DNA of 39,268 bases from Pseudoruminococcus_B sp937901805 (GCA_963560245.1 CAUWNS010000016.1:1-39268); one strand, 5' to 3'; shown: positions 21,970-29,338, counted from the stretch's first letter. Numbers and translations are program-made. The notes: generated by a model from the letters alone, not told the origin.

Positions 21970-22131
21970 CTACTGTTTGTCATACTTTTTGAGCAGATCT
22001 TCCACCGCTTCATCCAACAGCCTGGTTTTGGCAATGCGTGTTTCCTTTGCCAGTTCATCCAGCTTTTTGGCAAGTTCCTTTTTCAGCGATGAGGTGAAAC
22101 GAATCCGGTTTACAAGATGTGGTACTGCCAT
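21970..22131 (-). CDS. Ribbon-helix-helix micro-regulator 1
   Basis: 53-residue protein. ATG 22131 has AAAAAGGAGAGG upstream and the stop is TAG. The pattern is a short basic strand (NRIRFTSSL), a helix (KKELAKKLDELAKET), a turn (RIAKTR) and a second helix (LLDEAVEDLLKKY), the CopG/Arc/ParD fold. Dimers of this fold put the N-terminal strand in the major groove. It is 31/49 identical by hand to the next gene, with the last 15 residues KTRLLDEAVEDLLKK identical. No toxin gene is adjacent, so it is an orphan regulator or an orphan antitoxin. It lies in the same orientation as its paralogue. Confidence 0.82.
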   Translation of the reverse strand: MAVPHLVNRIRFTSSLKKELAKKLDELAKETRIAKTRLLDEAVEDLLKKYDKQ

Positions 22132-22182
22132 TGGCGTCCTCTCCTTTTTCTAAGAATAAGATATCATACCACAAATTCGCGT

Positions 22183-22230
22183 CAACTAGTTGCAAATAGC
22201 GCTATGTTATGCTATTATGTGCTATGTAAA
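22183..22230 (-). promoter_or_regulatory. Operator-like cluster upstream of RHH gene 1
   Basis: Two 10-bp palindromes, CAACTAGTTG (22183-22192) and ATAGCGCTAT (22196-22205), run into three direct GCTAT repeats at 22201, 22211 and 22221. The period is exactly 10 bp, one helical turn. RHH dimers typically bind such same-face arrays. Just downstream is a weak TTGACG-16-TATCTT promoter. Confidence 0.5.
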
Positions 22231-22242
22231 CAGCAACCCTCT

Positions 22243-22422
22243 TTACTTGCTTTCCCCGTCAAGCCACTCCGGATGTTTTTTCAGCAGATCTTCCACTGCT
22301 TCATCCAGTAATCTGGTTTTTGAAATCCGGGAATTTGCGGACATCCTGTCCAGTGCGGCTGCCAGATCCGTCCGCAGGGAAGTGGTCAAACGGGAACGAG
22401 TCTTTAAATGCGGCAATGCCAT
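22243..22422 (-). CDS. Ribbon-helix-helix micro-regulator 2
   Basis: 59-residue paralogue of the gene at 21970-22131, with six extra C-terminal residues (PEWLDGESK end). ATG 22422 lies behind AAAGGAGGGG. The DNA-contact strand differs (KTRSRLTTSL here, VNRIRFTSSL there), while helix 2 is identical. That suggests the same dimerisation surface but a different target, or heterodimers. In the 45 bases coding KTRLLDEAVEDLLKK the two genes differ at several positions and every difference is silent. Its promoter carries a palindrome over the -10. Confidence 0.85.
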   Translation of the reverse strand: MALPHLKTRSRLTTSLRTDLAAALDRMSANSRISKTRLLDEAVEDLLKKHPEWLDGESK

Positions 22423-22436
22423 TTCAATCCCCTCCT

Positions 22437-22476
22437 TTATCTGTTTTATTTTAACAGATAACCGGAGCATTTTCAA
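22437..22476 (-). promoter_or_regulatory. Promoter and overlapping operator of RHH gene 2
   Basis: TTGAAA (22476-22471), 17-bp spacer, TAAAAT (22453-22448). A perfect inverted repeat TTATCTGTT / AACAGATAA (22437-22445 and 22453-22461) covers the -10 and the start site, as in an autorepressed gene. Confidence 0.68.
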
Positions 22477-22538
22477 TTTTTTTGACAAAAGGGTTGGGTG
22501 CAAGGCGCCGCTGATGTTAAAAATAGGAGGTATTGGCG

Positions 22539-23168
22539 GTGTCCATTTATGAAATATCCTATGACGACTTTTTAACGGCGGACGTCTACCGGCCTGTGCT
22601 GGAATACTGCCGGCAGTATTCCAGCGATTACCGGAAATGCAGGACGGCATACCTTGCCAAACGGGACGCCCTGTTGGACCTGTTGACCGAAAAGCAGGCC
22701 GGGTTCCTCTATGACTTTTACGATATCCGGGAGCAAATCCATTTTACCCGGTGCTTTCTCGCGGTTGTCCGTGGATGGCAGGATGTGGAATTTGTCCTCG
22801 CCGGCATGGACAACCTCTGCTTTTCCATGCCGGGGGATATCCGGCAGGCGGAGGAGCAGCTGGCCTCCCTGTATTCCCGCAGGAAAACGCCCTTTGTCCG
22901 TTCGCTCAACCTGGAATGTATGTCCGCATCCATCCGTGTACAGCGCAGCATGGAAAATATCCCGCTTTCACTGATTACACAGAACCTCTCGCTGCTGTAT
23001 GAGGGTCAGAAAATCCTGCTGCCCTATCTGTACCTGGGGGCGTTTGCATCCGAAGTACGGCGCAGGAATCCCTCGCCCGATGAGCAAAAGCAGCTGGGCG
23101 CCTTCCTGCGCGCCCGTTATCAGTCGCTTGAGCTGTCCTACCATCCCTCTTTTCTATGGGATTTGTAA
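22539..23168 (+). CDS. Uncharacterised 209-residue protein
   Basis: Not recognised. I choose GTG 22539 because AGGAGG lies eight bases upstream; the in-frame TTG at 22533 is too close. Soluble, mostly helical, with many aromatic residues (MSIYEISYDDFLTADVYRP opening, FLYDFYDIREQIHFTRCFL, LLYEGQKILLPYLYLGAFASE). The C-terminal YQSLELSYHPSFLWDL is rich in aromatics. The opening SIYEI plus a helical body recalls small uncharacterised Clostridial proteins often found near mobile DNA, but I would not name a family. Divergent from RHH gene 2, with about 115 bp between them, so the same operator might control both. Confidence 0.75.
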   Translation: MSIYEISYDDFLTADVYRPVLEYCRQYSSDYRKCRTAYLAKRDALLDLLTEKQAGFLYDFYDIREQIHFTRCFLAVVRGWQDVEFVLAGMDNLCFSMPGDIRQAEEQLASLYSRRKTPFVRSLNLECMSASIRVQRSMENIPLSLITQNLSLLYEGQKILLPYLYLGAFASEVRRRNPSPDEQKQLGAFLRARYQSLELSYHPSFLWDL

Positions 23169-23320
23169 TCCCCTGCATAAAATGCCGTCCACGGGCGCTG
23201 CCGGAACCGGGGATCATCTCCGACCCAATCCTGTTTGACAGCAGAACCGGCGGGATCATCCGGTCGGGGCGGCCCGTCCGGGAAATCAAAAGGGATATTC
23301 CCTGTTTCGGAAAAGGCTGA
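23156..23320 (+). CDS. Possible small ORF of 54 residues with paired cysteines
   Basis: Overlaps the end of the preceding gene by 13 bp in another frame. The reading MGFVIPCIKCRPRALPEPG continues in G/C-rich codons to a TGA at 23320, with a C-x-x-C near the start and another Cys near the end. No Shine-Dalgarno sequence is visible, so translation would have to be coupled. It may simply be noncoding sequence before the terminator. Confidence 0.28.
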   Translation: MGFVIPCIKCRPRALPEPGIISDPILFDSRTGGIIRSGRPVREIKRDIPCFGKG

Positions 23321-23338
23321 AAATACCACCCCTCCAGT

Positions 23339-23392
23339 ACGGAGAGGCGCTCCTGCCGATACCATTCGGCCGGGCGCCTCTCCGTTATTTTA
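23339..23392 (+). terminator. Intrinsic terminator upstream of metG
   Basis: ACGGAGAGGCGC / GCGCCTCTCCGT (12 bp) around a loop with an inner CCG/CGG pair, followed by TATTTTAT. Confidence 0.88.
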
Positions 23393-23427
23393 TGGGAAAG
23401 AAAGATTGCGCAGCAGGGCAATACTAC

Positions 23428-23456
23428 TTTTCATCCAGTACAGAAAATGGTATACT
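23428..23456 (+). promoter_or_regulatory. Promoter of metG
   Basis: TTTTCA (23428-23433), 17-bp spacer, TATACT (23451-23456). The leader is only about 80 nt, too short for a T-box or SAM riboswitch. Confidence 0.6.
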
Positions 23457-23544
23457 ATATAGTAATTGTCATTTCAAGAAAGAAACGGGGGATTTTTTGC
23501 CCGGCCCGTTTTGCCGGCGCTTTCCCCGCTGGGAGGAAACCACC

Positions 23545-25524
23545 ATGTGTGAAAAGAAAAAATTCTATATCACCACGCCGATCTACTATCCGTCGGACAA
23601 GCTCCATATTGGGCACAGCTACTGCACCACGGCAACCGACGCGATGGCCCGTTACAAAAGGATGCAGGGGTATGACGTCATGTTCCTGACTGGTACGGAC
23701 GAGCACGGCCAGAAAATTGAGGACAAGGCCAAGGCCGCCGGCGTAACCCCGAAGCAGTATGTCGACAACGTGGTCGCCGGGATCAAAGACCTCTGGAAAC
23801 TGATGAACATTTCCAACGACCGCTTTATCCGCACCACGGACGACTACCACGAGCAGGCTGTCCAGAAAATTTTCAAACAGCTCTATGATCAGGGCGATAT
23901 CTACAAGGGCACCTATAAGGGCCTGTACTGCACCCCGTGCGAATCCTTCTGGACGGAGAGCCAGCTTGTCGACGGCAAATGCCCGGACTGCGGGCGCGAA
24001 GTCCAGCCCGCAGAGGAGGAAGCCTATTTCTTCCGGCTGTCCGCCTACTCCGACCGCCTGGTAAAATACTATGAGGAACATCCGGACTTCATGGAGCCCC
24101 AGACCCGCTTTAATGAAATGGTCAACAACTTCATCCGCCCGGGCCTGGAAGATCTCTGTGTCTCCCGTACCTCTTTCAGCTGGGGCGTGCCGGTGGACTT
24201 TGATCCAAAACATGTCGTCTATGTCTGGATCGACGCGCTCTCCAACTATATCACCGCGCTCGGTTACGGCAACGATAAATACCAGGATTTTGAAAAATTC
24301 TGGCCCGCGGACGTCCACTTCGTAGGCAAGGAGATCATGCGGTTCCATGCAATCATCTGGCCGGCCATGCTGATGGCGCTCAACCTCCCGCTTCCGAAAA
24401 AGGTATACGGGCACGGCTGGCTGCTGCTGGAAGGCGGCAAGATGTCCAAATCCAAGGGAAACGTGGTCGATCCGGTCATCCTGTGCGACCGCTACGGCAC
24501 GGACGCGATCCGCTATTTCCTGCTGCGGGAATTTCCGTTCGGATCGGACGGCATTTTCTCCAACGAGGGCCTGATTACCCGGATCAACTCCGATCTGGCA
24601 AACGACCTGGGCAACCTGGTTTCCCGCACCGTTTCCATGATTGAAAAATACTTCGGCGGCACCCTGCCCGCAGAGCAGCAGGCCGCAGAACTCGACGGGG
24701 AAATTGTCTCCATGGCTTCCCATCTGCGGGATCTCTATGAAGAGCAAATGGAGCACTATGCGTTCCAAAACGCGCTGGTGGAGATTTTCAAAGTTATCTC
24801 CCGCTGCAACAAATATATTGACGAAACCGCTCCCTGGGTGCTTGCCAAAGAGGAGGCGAACAAACCGCGCCTTGCCCGCGTGCTGTATAATCTCTGCGAA
24901 GCCCTGCGCATCTGCGCGATCCTGCTGACCCCATTCATGCCGTCCACCTCTCCGAAAATCTATGATCAGATTGGGGCGGACGCATCCGTCACCACCTGGG
25001 AAAGCGCCGCATCCTGGGGACTGCTCCCAGCCTGCGCGAGCGTGAAGAAGGGCGAAACTCTGTTCCCGCGAATCGACCTGGCAAAAGAGCTCGAAGCCCT
25101 GGAAGACGGGAAAAAGCAGGAGACTCCAGCAAAGCCGAAAAAAGAGGCGCAGAATAAAAAAGATTCCGGCAAGGACGCCAAAGAAAACGTCCCCGGTATC
25201 ATCACGATTGATGACTTCGCCAAAGTCTCTCTGACTGTCGCGGAGATCAAATCCTGCGAAAAGGTGGAGAAATCCGACAAGCTGTACAAACTCATGCTCG
25301 ACGACGGGAAAGAAGAACTGCGCCAGGTTGTCTCCGGGATTGCAAAATGGTATGCCCCGGAGGAACTGGTCGGTAAAAAAGTCGTTGTGGTGGCAAACTT
25401 AAAGCCCGTGAAACTGCGCGGTGTGCTCTCAAACGGCATGATCCTGGCCGCAGACTGTACAAAGGACGACGTCAAAGTCCTGTTCCTGGATTCCGCCATT
25501 CCAAACGGCGCGAGCATCCACTGA
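23545..25524 (+). CDS. metG: Methionyl-tRNA synthetase
   Basis: Charges tRNA-Met. 659 residues, with the C-terminal dimerisation/tRNA-binding domain. HIGH is at 21-24 and KMSKS at 299-303. The connecting domain has Cys129, Cys132, Cys146 and Cys149 (CTPC, CPDC), so it binds zinc. A low-complexity Lys/Glu linker follows (about 535-560). The C-terminal OB-fold (EMAPII-like, LTVAEIKSCEKVEKSDKLY to LKPVKLRGVLSNGM) has the usual marks. ATG 23545 with GGGAGGAAAC upstream is preferred to the ATG at 23392, which adds 51 residues across the promoter and ends before any ribosome binding site. tatD follows 10 nt later, the usual metG-tatD pair. Confidence 0.98.
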   Translation: MCEKKKFYITTPIYYPSDKLHIGHSYCTTATDAMARYKRMQGYDVMFLTGTDEHGQKIEDKAKAAGVTPKQYVDNVVAGIKDLWKLMNISNDRFIRTTDDYHEQAVQKIFKQLYDQGDIYKGTYKGLYCTPCESFWTESQLVDGKCPDCGREVQPAEEEAYFFRLSAYSDRLVKYYEEHPDFMEPQTRFNEMVNNFIRPGLEDLCVSRTSFSWGVPVDFDPKHVVYVWIDALSNYITALGYGNDKYQDFEKFWPADVHFVGKEIMRFHAIIWPAMLMALNLPLPKKVYGHGWLLLEGGKMSKSKGNVVDPVILCDRYGTDAIRYFLLREFPFGSDGIFSNEGLITRINSDLANDLGNLVSRTVSMIEKYFGGTLPAEQQAAELDGEIVSMASHLRDLYEEQMEHYAFQNALVEIFKVISRCNKYIDETAPWVLAKEEANKPRLARVLYNLCEALRICAILLTPFMPSTSPKIYDQIGADASVTTWESAASWGLLPACASVKKGETLFPRIDLAKELEALEDGKKQETPAKPKKEAQNKKDSGKDAKENVPGIITIDDFAKVSLTVAEIKSCEKVEKSDKLYKLMLDDGKEELRQVVSGIAKWYAPEELVGKKVVVVANLKPVKLRGVLSNGMILAADCTKDDVKVLFLDSAIPNGASIH

Positions 25525-25534
25525 GGGACGCGCC

Positions 25535-26314
25535 ATGCTCAAAGGTATTTTTGATTCCCATGCCCACTATGACGACGAGCGCTTTGCAGGCGAAACGGAA
25601 ACGGTGCTCCGTTCTTTAAAGGAGCGGGGCGTCGAACGTGTCGTCAATATCGGATGCGACCGCCAGTCCTCCAGGAACAGCGTGCTGCTTGCGGAGCAGT
25701 CTGACTTTGTCTGGGCGGCGGTAGGGATCCATCCCCACTCTGCAACCGAGCTGGACAGGGACGCGCTGGAGGAGCTGCGCCGGCTGGCAGCCCATCCCCG
25801 CGTTGTCGCCATTGGGGAAATTGGGCTGGATTACCACTATGATTTTTCCCCGCGTGAAATCCAGGTGCAGGCATTTGAGCGCCAGTTAATCTTAGCAAAC
25901 GAATTGGAGCTTCCAGTCGTGATCCATACCCGCGAGGCCACGGAGCCCACGCTGGAACTGCTGCGCAGATACCGCCCGCGCGGGGTGGTGCACTGCTTTA
26001 CCGGGAGCCGGGAAGTCGCGCAGGAGATCCTCTCGCTGGGGATGTATCTCGGCTATACCGGGGCAGTGACTTTTAAAGGAGCCAAGCGGGTTGTCGGTTC
26101 AGTGGAAGCGACCCCTCCGGATCGTCTGCTGTTGGAAACCGACTGCCCCTACATGGCGCCGGTTCCCTACCGCGGGCAGCGCTGCGAATCTTGGATGATT
26201 GCCCAGACCGCGCAAAAAATCGCAGAGATCAAGGGCATGGAACCCCAGGATGTAATTGACCGGGCATACCGCAACACCTGCGAGTTATTTCAGATCCCGG
26301 AGCAAATCGGCTAG
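25535..26314 (+). CDS. tatD: TatD family deoxyribonuclease
   Basis: Metal-dependent TIM-barrel nuclease, 259 residues, cytosolic. FDSHAHYDD provides His9 and His11. GEIGLDYHYDF holds the bridging Glu (about 92). VVIHTREA, VHCFTGS and LLLETDCPYMAP carry the remaining His and Asp ligands. The C-terminal YRNTCELF is typical. GAGGGA precedes the ATG. Part of the metG-tatD operon; a terminator follows 16 nt after the stop. Its in vivo role (DNA repair, degradation in apoptosis-like death, or D-Tyr-tRNA) is unsettled. Confidence 0.97.
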   Translation: MLKGIFDSHAHYDDERFAGETETVLRSLKERGVERVVNIGCDRQSSRNSVLLAEQSDFVWAAVGIHPHSATELDRDALEELRRLAAHPRVVAIGEIGLDYHYDFSPREIQVQAFERQLILANELELPVVIHTREATEPTLELLRRYRPRGVVHCFTGSREVAQEILSLGMYLGYTGAVTFKGAKRVVGSVEATPPDRLLLETDCPYMAPVPYRGQRCESWMIAQTAQKIAEIKGMEPQDVIDRAYRNTCELFQIPEQIG

Positions 26315-26329
26315 AAACGAATGATCCCG

Positions 26330-26364
26330 AAAATCCCGGCGCTGAAAACAGGCGCCGGGATTTT
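26330..26364 (+). terminator. Intrinsic terminator or attenuator between tatD and the radical SAM gene
   Basis: AAAATCCCGGCGC / GCGCCGGGATTTT (13 bp) with a 9-nt loop, ending 22 bases before the next start codon. The next gene's ribosome binding site lies immediately after it. Confidence 0.9.
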
Positions 26365-26386
26365 ATCAAAGAAAGGAAGCGCTGTG

Positions 26387-26986
26387 ATGACCATCCTCTA
26401 TACCCTTGGGGACAAACTCTATATCAATGTGACCAACCGCTGCCCCTGCTCGTGTAAGTTCTGTATCCGCTACAACGGCAGCGGCGTGGGGGACGCAGAA
26501 AACCTCTGGCTTACGCAGGAACCGACGGCACAGGAGGTGATCGAGGCGCTTTCCCAAGAGGATCTCAGCCGCTACCGCCAGATTGTCTACTGCGGGTACG
26601 GCGAACCGCTCTGCGCCCTGGACACGGTATTGCAGAGCGCACGTTATCTCAAGGAGCACACCAGCACCCCTGTGCGCATCAATACCAACGGCATGGGAGA
26701 TCTCATCAACGGCAGGCCGGTTGTCCCCCTGCTCAAAGGGCTGGTGGATTCCATTTCCATCAGCTTAAACGCACCGGACGCGGACTCCTTCTATGAGCTG
26801 TGCCGCCCTTCCTTCGGCAGGCGCGCCTATGAGGCGATGCTTGATTTTACCCGCGCCTGCAAGCCCATCATTCCACATGTGATTGTGAGCGTAGTGGATT
26901 ATATTGACGCACAGAGCATCGCGCGCTGCCGGGAAATTGCAGAGGATCTCGGCGTAGAATTCCGTGTGCGCGAGTGGGAACACTGA
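26387..26986 (+). CDS. TatD-associated radical SAM protein
   Basis: 199-residue radical SAM protein. The [4Fe-4S] site is C19-x3-C23-x2-C26 (NRCPCSCKFC). YCGYGEPLCAL supplies the GE motif. RINTNGMGDLINGR and SISLNAPDADSFYELCRP complete the half-barrel. It matches the TatD-linked rSAM family of Clostridia, known only from its position after tatD. It has no extra SPASM or B12 domain. ATG 26387 (AAAGGAAG upstream) is preferred to the in-frame ATG at 26321, which precedes the terminator. A role in modifying an RNA or protein that TatD acts on has been proposed only from context. Confidence 0.93.
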   Translation: MTILYTLGDKLYINVTNRCPCSCKFCIRYNGSGVGDAENLWLTQEPTAQEVIEALSQEDLSRYRQIVYCGYGEPLCALDTVLQSARYLKEHTSTPVRINTNGMGDLINGRPVVPLLKGLVDSISISLNAPDADSFYELCRPSFGRRAYEAMLDFTRACKPIIPHVIVSVVDYIDAQSIARCREIAEDLGVEFRVREWEH

Positions 26987-27141
26987 TCGTTTTTGAGATG
27001 TGCAAAATCACCTTTTCAAGAGGATTCATCGTCCATTCGTATACCTTTTGGTAAAATCCACCCACTTTTTATACGGATGTACTTTCCCGATGGACAAATC
27101 ACAGGATTGGTTCTAAAAGCGGTAAATTATGAATAAAATGA

Positions 27142-27176
27142 GAAAAAGCAGGCGGAAAACTTCCCTTCCGCCCGCT
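27142..27176 (-). terminator. Intrinsic terminator of the XRE gene
   Basis: AGCGGGCGGAA / TTCCGCCTGCT (11 bp, one mismatch) then TTTTTC on the minus strand. Confidence 0.82.
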
Positions 27177-27211
27177 AAAATGCTAAAATAGGAATACTAA
27201 GAATCCATTAG

Positions 27212-27907
27212 TTATTTTTTCTTCTGCACTTTGATTTTTGATTCCGAATTCTGGATCAGGTTGAGAAGAGAAGAACAGAACAACGGATAGTTCTGGGACA
27301 AAGACTGCGTAGTCATGGCGTACTCCGCCGTAGATTCCACCGGATCAACGCCGTCGATCTCCTCTCCTAGCGCGCAGGCCCGCGCCCGCGCCCCGCTGCG
27401 TTCCATTTCTGCCTGGGCGTAGGAATCCGCCAGGGTCGCCGGCACCGTAAACATCCCCTGCTGGTTCGCGGCGTTGACCGAATGTACGATGCGGAACATC
27501 CGGTATACGGCGAGCATTAAAAACGAGGAGACCTCGTTAATCATCGTCTTGTTCCCGGACTTTCCAAGCACATCATAGAGGATATTGAGCGAGTTTGCAA
27601 TCAGCTTTTTATTGAGCGTGGGCAGGATACTCCCCCGGTTTTCCTTTCCGGCAGCATCCGGTTCGGGGATATCTTCTACTGTAAGGGTCGCGCCACTGCG
27701 ATCCGGGGAGCGCCCGAGCAGATAGTCACAGGACACGCCGTAAAAATCCGCGGCGCGCACCAAAAAATCCAGGCCGCATTCCCGGATTCCCTTTTCATAA
27801 TGCGACAGCAGAGCCTGGGATACCCCAAGTTCTGAAGCAGCCTGTTTCTGGCTGATCCCCCGCTCCTTTCGCAGCAATGTCAAAACCCGTGGAAAATCTG
27901 CGTTCAT
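27212..27907 (-). CDS. XRE family transcriptional regulator
   Basis: 231 residues. An N-terminal HTH_3 domain (residues 5-60: LTLLRKERGISQKQAASELGVSQALLSHYEKG, then FYGVSCDYLLGRS). The linker is acidic and Pro-rich (EDIPEPDAAGKE). The C-terminal part (95-231) is helical with LNKKLIANSLNILYDVLGK and is not a known sensor domain. The family of long XRE regulators with such tails is frequent in Ruminococcaceae. Divergent from the histidine phosphatase gene; its own promoter carries repeated half-sites, so autoregulation is likely. GGGGGAAC precedes the start. Confidence 0.92.
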   Translation of the reverse strand: MNADFPRVLTLLRKERGISQKQAASELGVSQALLSHYEKGIRECGLDFLVRAADFYGVSCDYLLGRSPDRSGATLTVEDIPEPDAAGKENRGSILPTLNKKLIANSLNILYDVLGKSGNKTMINEVSSFLMLAVYRMFRIVHSVNAANQQGMFTVPATLADSYAQAEMERSGARARACALGEEIDGVDPVESTAEYAMTTQSLSQNYPLFCSSLLNLIQNSESKIKVQKKK

Positions 27908-27990
27908 GTCTGTTCCCCCAACTCTTCAAATAAAAGTTCCCGTTTCGGCTGCACTTTGCAGCAAAAGCCGCATACATACTGCGGCATGAT

Positions 27991-28054
27991 TTTACAAAAT
28001 TTTTCCGATAGTTTACGTATTGTAAATTATATTATATCACATACGATTTGTAAA
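27991..28054 (-). promoter_or_regulatory. Promoter of the XRE gene with operator-like half-sites
   Basis: Promoter TTTACA (28054-28049), 17-bp spacer, TATAAT (28031-28026). Half-sites: TTTACAAA (27991-27998), perfect palindrome TTTAC-GTATT-GTAAA (28012-28026) and TTTGTAAA (28047-28054). One overlaps the -35 and another touches the -10. The GCCGC/GCGGC pair at 27967-27985 lies in the leader. Confidence 0.6.
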
Positions 28055-28119
28055 TATCATTTTGTCGAAAAAATGCTCAAATTGGCAATGAAATTTGAAA
28101 GAAAAAACAGGTGACGTTC

Positions 28120-28800
28120 ATGGTAAGTTATAAAATCCATTTTATCCGGCACGGAATGACCGAGGCAAACCAATCCGGGCGCTATATTGGGCGTACCGAT
28201 CTCCCCCTTTCCGGTCAGGGTGTAGCGGAACTTAAAGAGTTCCAAAAGCATTTTGTATACCCGGCAGTACAGAAGGTCTATGTCAGTCCGCTTGCACGCT
28301 GCGTCCAGACGGCAAACCTCCTGTTCCCAGACTCCTGGCAGCAGGAAGTGGAAAATCTGAGAGAATACGATTTCGGCGAATTTGAGGGCAAAACCCTGGC
28401 GGAACTCAAGCACAATCCGAAATTCCTCCTCTTTATGGAGGGGAGCATCAACCCTGCGGACTTTGGGGGCGAAGATAACGGGGAATTCCTTGTCCGCTGC
28501 GATCGTGCGCTTGCCGAAATCTTTGACGATATGATGAAAAACGGGTTGACGGAATGCGCCGCTGTGACCCATGGCGGAATCATCTCCACTCTATTGGCCG
28601 CCCATGGGGTTCCAAAACGCTCCGCCCAGGAGTGGGGCTGCGGCTGCGGCTGCGGGTTCACGGTCTACCTGACGCCGCAGATGTGGATGCGCGACGGTAG
28701 TATGGAGGTGGCAAGCTATGTCCCTGTCTCCTATGATCCGATGGAATACCACCGCACTTATGACGTAGTCGATGTGGAGGATCCGGGCAATGAGCAGTAA
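28120..28800 (+). CDS. Histidine phosphatase family protein (possible alpha-ribazole phosphatase)
   Basis: 226-residue phosphoglycerate-mutase-fold phosphatase. FIRHGMTEANQSGRYIG is the catalytic RHG motif (His10 region). SPLARCVQTANLL, REYDFGEFEGKT and VTHGGIIST carry the remaining active-site Arg, Glu and His. A Cys/Gly stretch (WGCGCGCGF, about 175) is unusual for the family. ATG 28120 has AGGTGA upstream. It overlaps the corrinoid adenosyltransferase gene by 11 bp. That pairing suggests CobC-type removal of phosphate from adenosylcobalamin 5'-phosphate, but a general phosphatase role is possible. Confidence 0.88.
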   Translation: MVSYKIHFIRHGMTEANQSGRYIGRTDLPLSGQGVAELKEFQKHFVYPAVQKVYVSPLARCVQTANLLFPDSWQQEVENLREYDFGEFEGKTLAELKHNPKFLLFMEGSINPADFGGEDNGEFLVRCDRALAEIFDDMMKNGLTECAAVTHGGIISTLLAAHGVPKRSAQEWGCGCGCGFTVYLTPQMWMRDGSMEVASYVPVSYDPMEYHRTYDVVDVEDPGNEQ

Positions 28801-29338
28801 CATGCCGAAAGAAACCCTCGGGCTTCTCCATCTGTATATCGGTAATGGAAAAGGGAAAACCACCGCAGCTATAGGCCAGGCGGTGCGCGCCAGAGGGTAT
28901 GGGCTGCGCGTCCTTTTTGTCCAGTTCCTGAAAGGGAGAAACAGCGGGGAAACCGAATGCCTATCCCATCTTGGCATTACGGTACGGCGGGTACAGGACA
29001 GCGAAAAATTCCTGTTTGCCATGGCTGAAGAAGAAAAAGAACGTCAAAAGCAGCGTATACAGCATGCTTTAGAAACGCTTTCCGGTGAGGTTTTGACCGG
29101 GCAATTCGATCTTGTCGTACTCGACGAGATCCTGGACGTCTGTTCTCTCTCCCTCGCAGAATACGGGACGCTGTACAGCATCATCTCTCATGCAAAACAA
29201 ACACGCTGTGAGCTGATTTTCACCGGACGCGGCGTCCCGATGCAGCTCTACGAACTTGCCGACTATATCAGTGAAATTTCCCCTGTCAAGCATCCATACC
29301 AGCAGGGAATCGCCGCCAGAGAGGGAATTGAATATTAA
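28790..29338 (+). CDS. cobO: Corrinoid adenosyltransferase (CobO/BtuR type)
   Basis: Transfers adenosyl from ATP to Co(I) of corrinoids, giving adenosylcobalamin. 182 residues. P-loop-like GNGKGKTTAAIGQAVRA at residues 18-34, then VLFVQFLKG, LVVLDEILD and LIFTGRGVPMQLYELADYISE, all family marks. ATG 28790 is preferred because GGAGG is nine bases upstream; ATG 28772 lies inside the previous gene without one. The product feeds B12 enzymes such as methylmalonyl-CoA mutase, which would fit with the carboxyltransferase operon at the left edge. Confidence 0.95.
   Translation: MSSNMPKETLGLLHLYIGNGKGKTTAAIGQAVRARGYGLRVLFVQFLKGRNSGETECLSHLGITVRRVQDSEKFLFAMAEEEKERQKQRIQHALETLSGEVLTGQFDLVVLDEILDVCSLSLAEYGTLYSIISHAKQTRCELIFTGRGVPMQLYELADYISEISPVKHPYQQGIAAREGIEY

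Noticed and set aside
21970..22422. A toxin-antitoxin module, because RHH proteins are common antitoxins
   Set aside because: No toxin-like gene (ParE, RelE, MazF, PIN or HicA type) lies on either side or in another frame; kept as orphan regulators.
23169..23544. A T-box or SAM riboswitch before metG
   Set aside because: The promoter lies only about 80 nt ahead of the start, and the hairpin upstream of it is an ordinary terminator of the preceding gene.
23455..24768. A 437-codon minus-strand ORF opposite metG
   Set aside because: metG is certain on the plus strand; the opposite frame is open because of GC-rich third positions.
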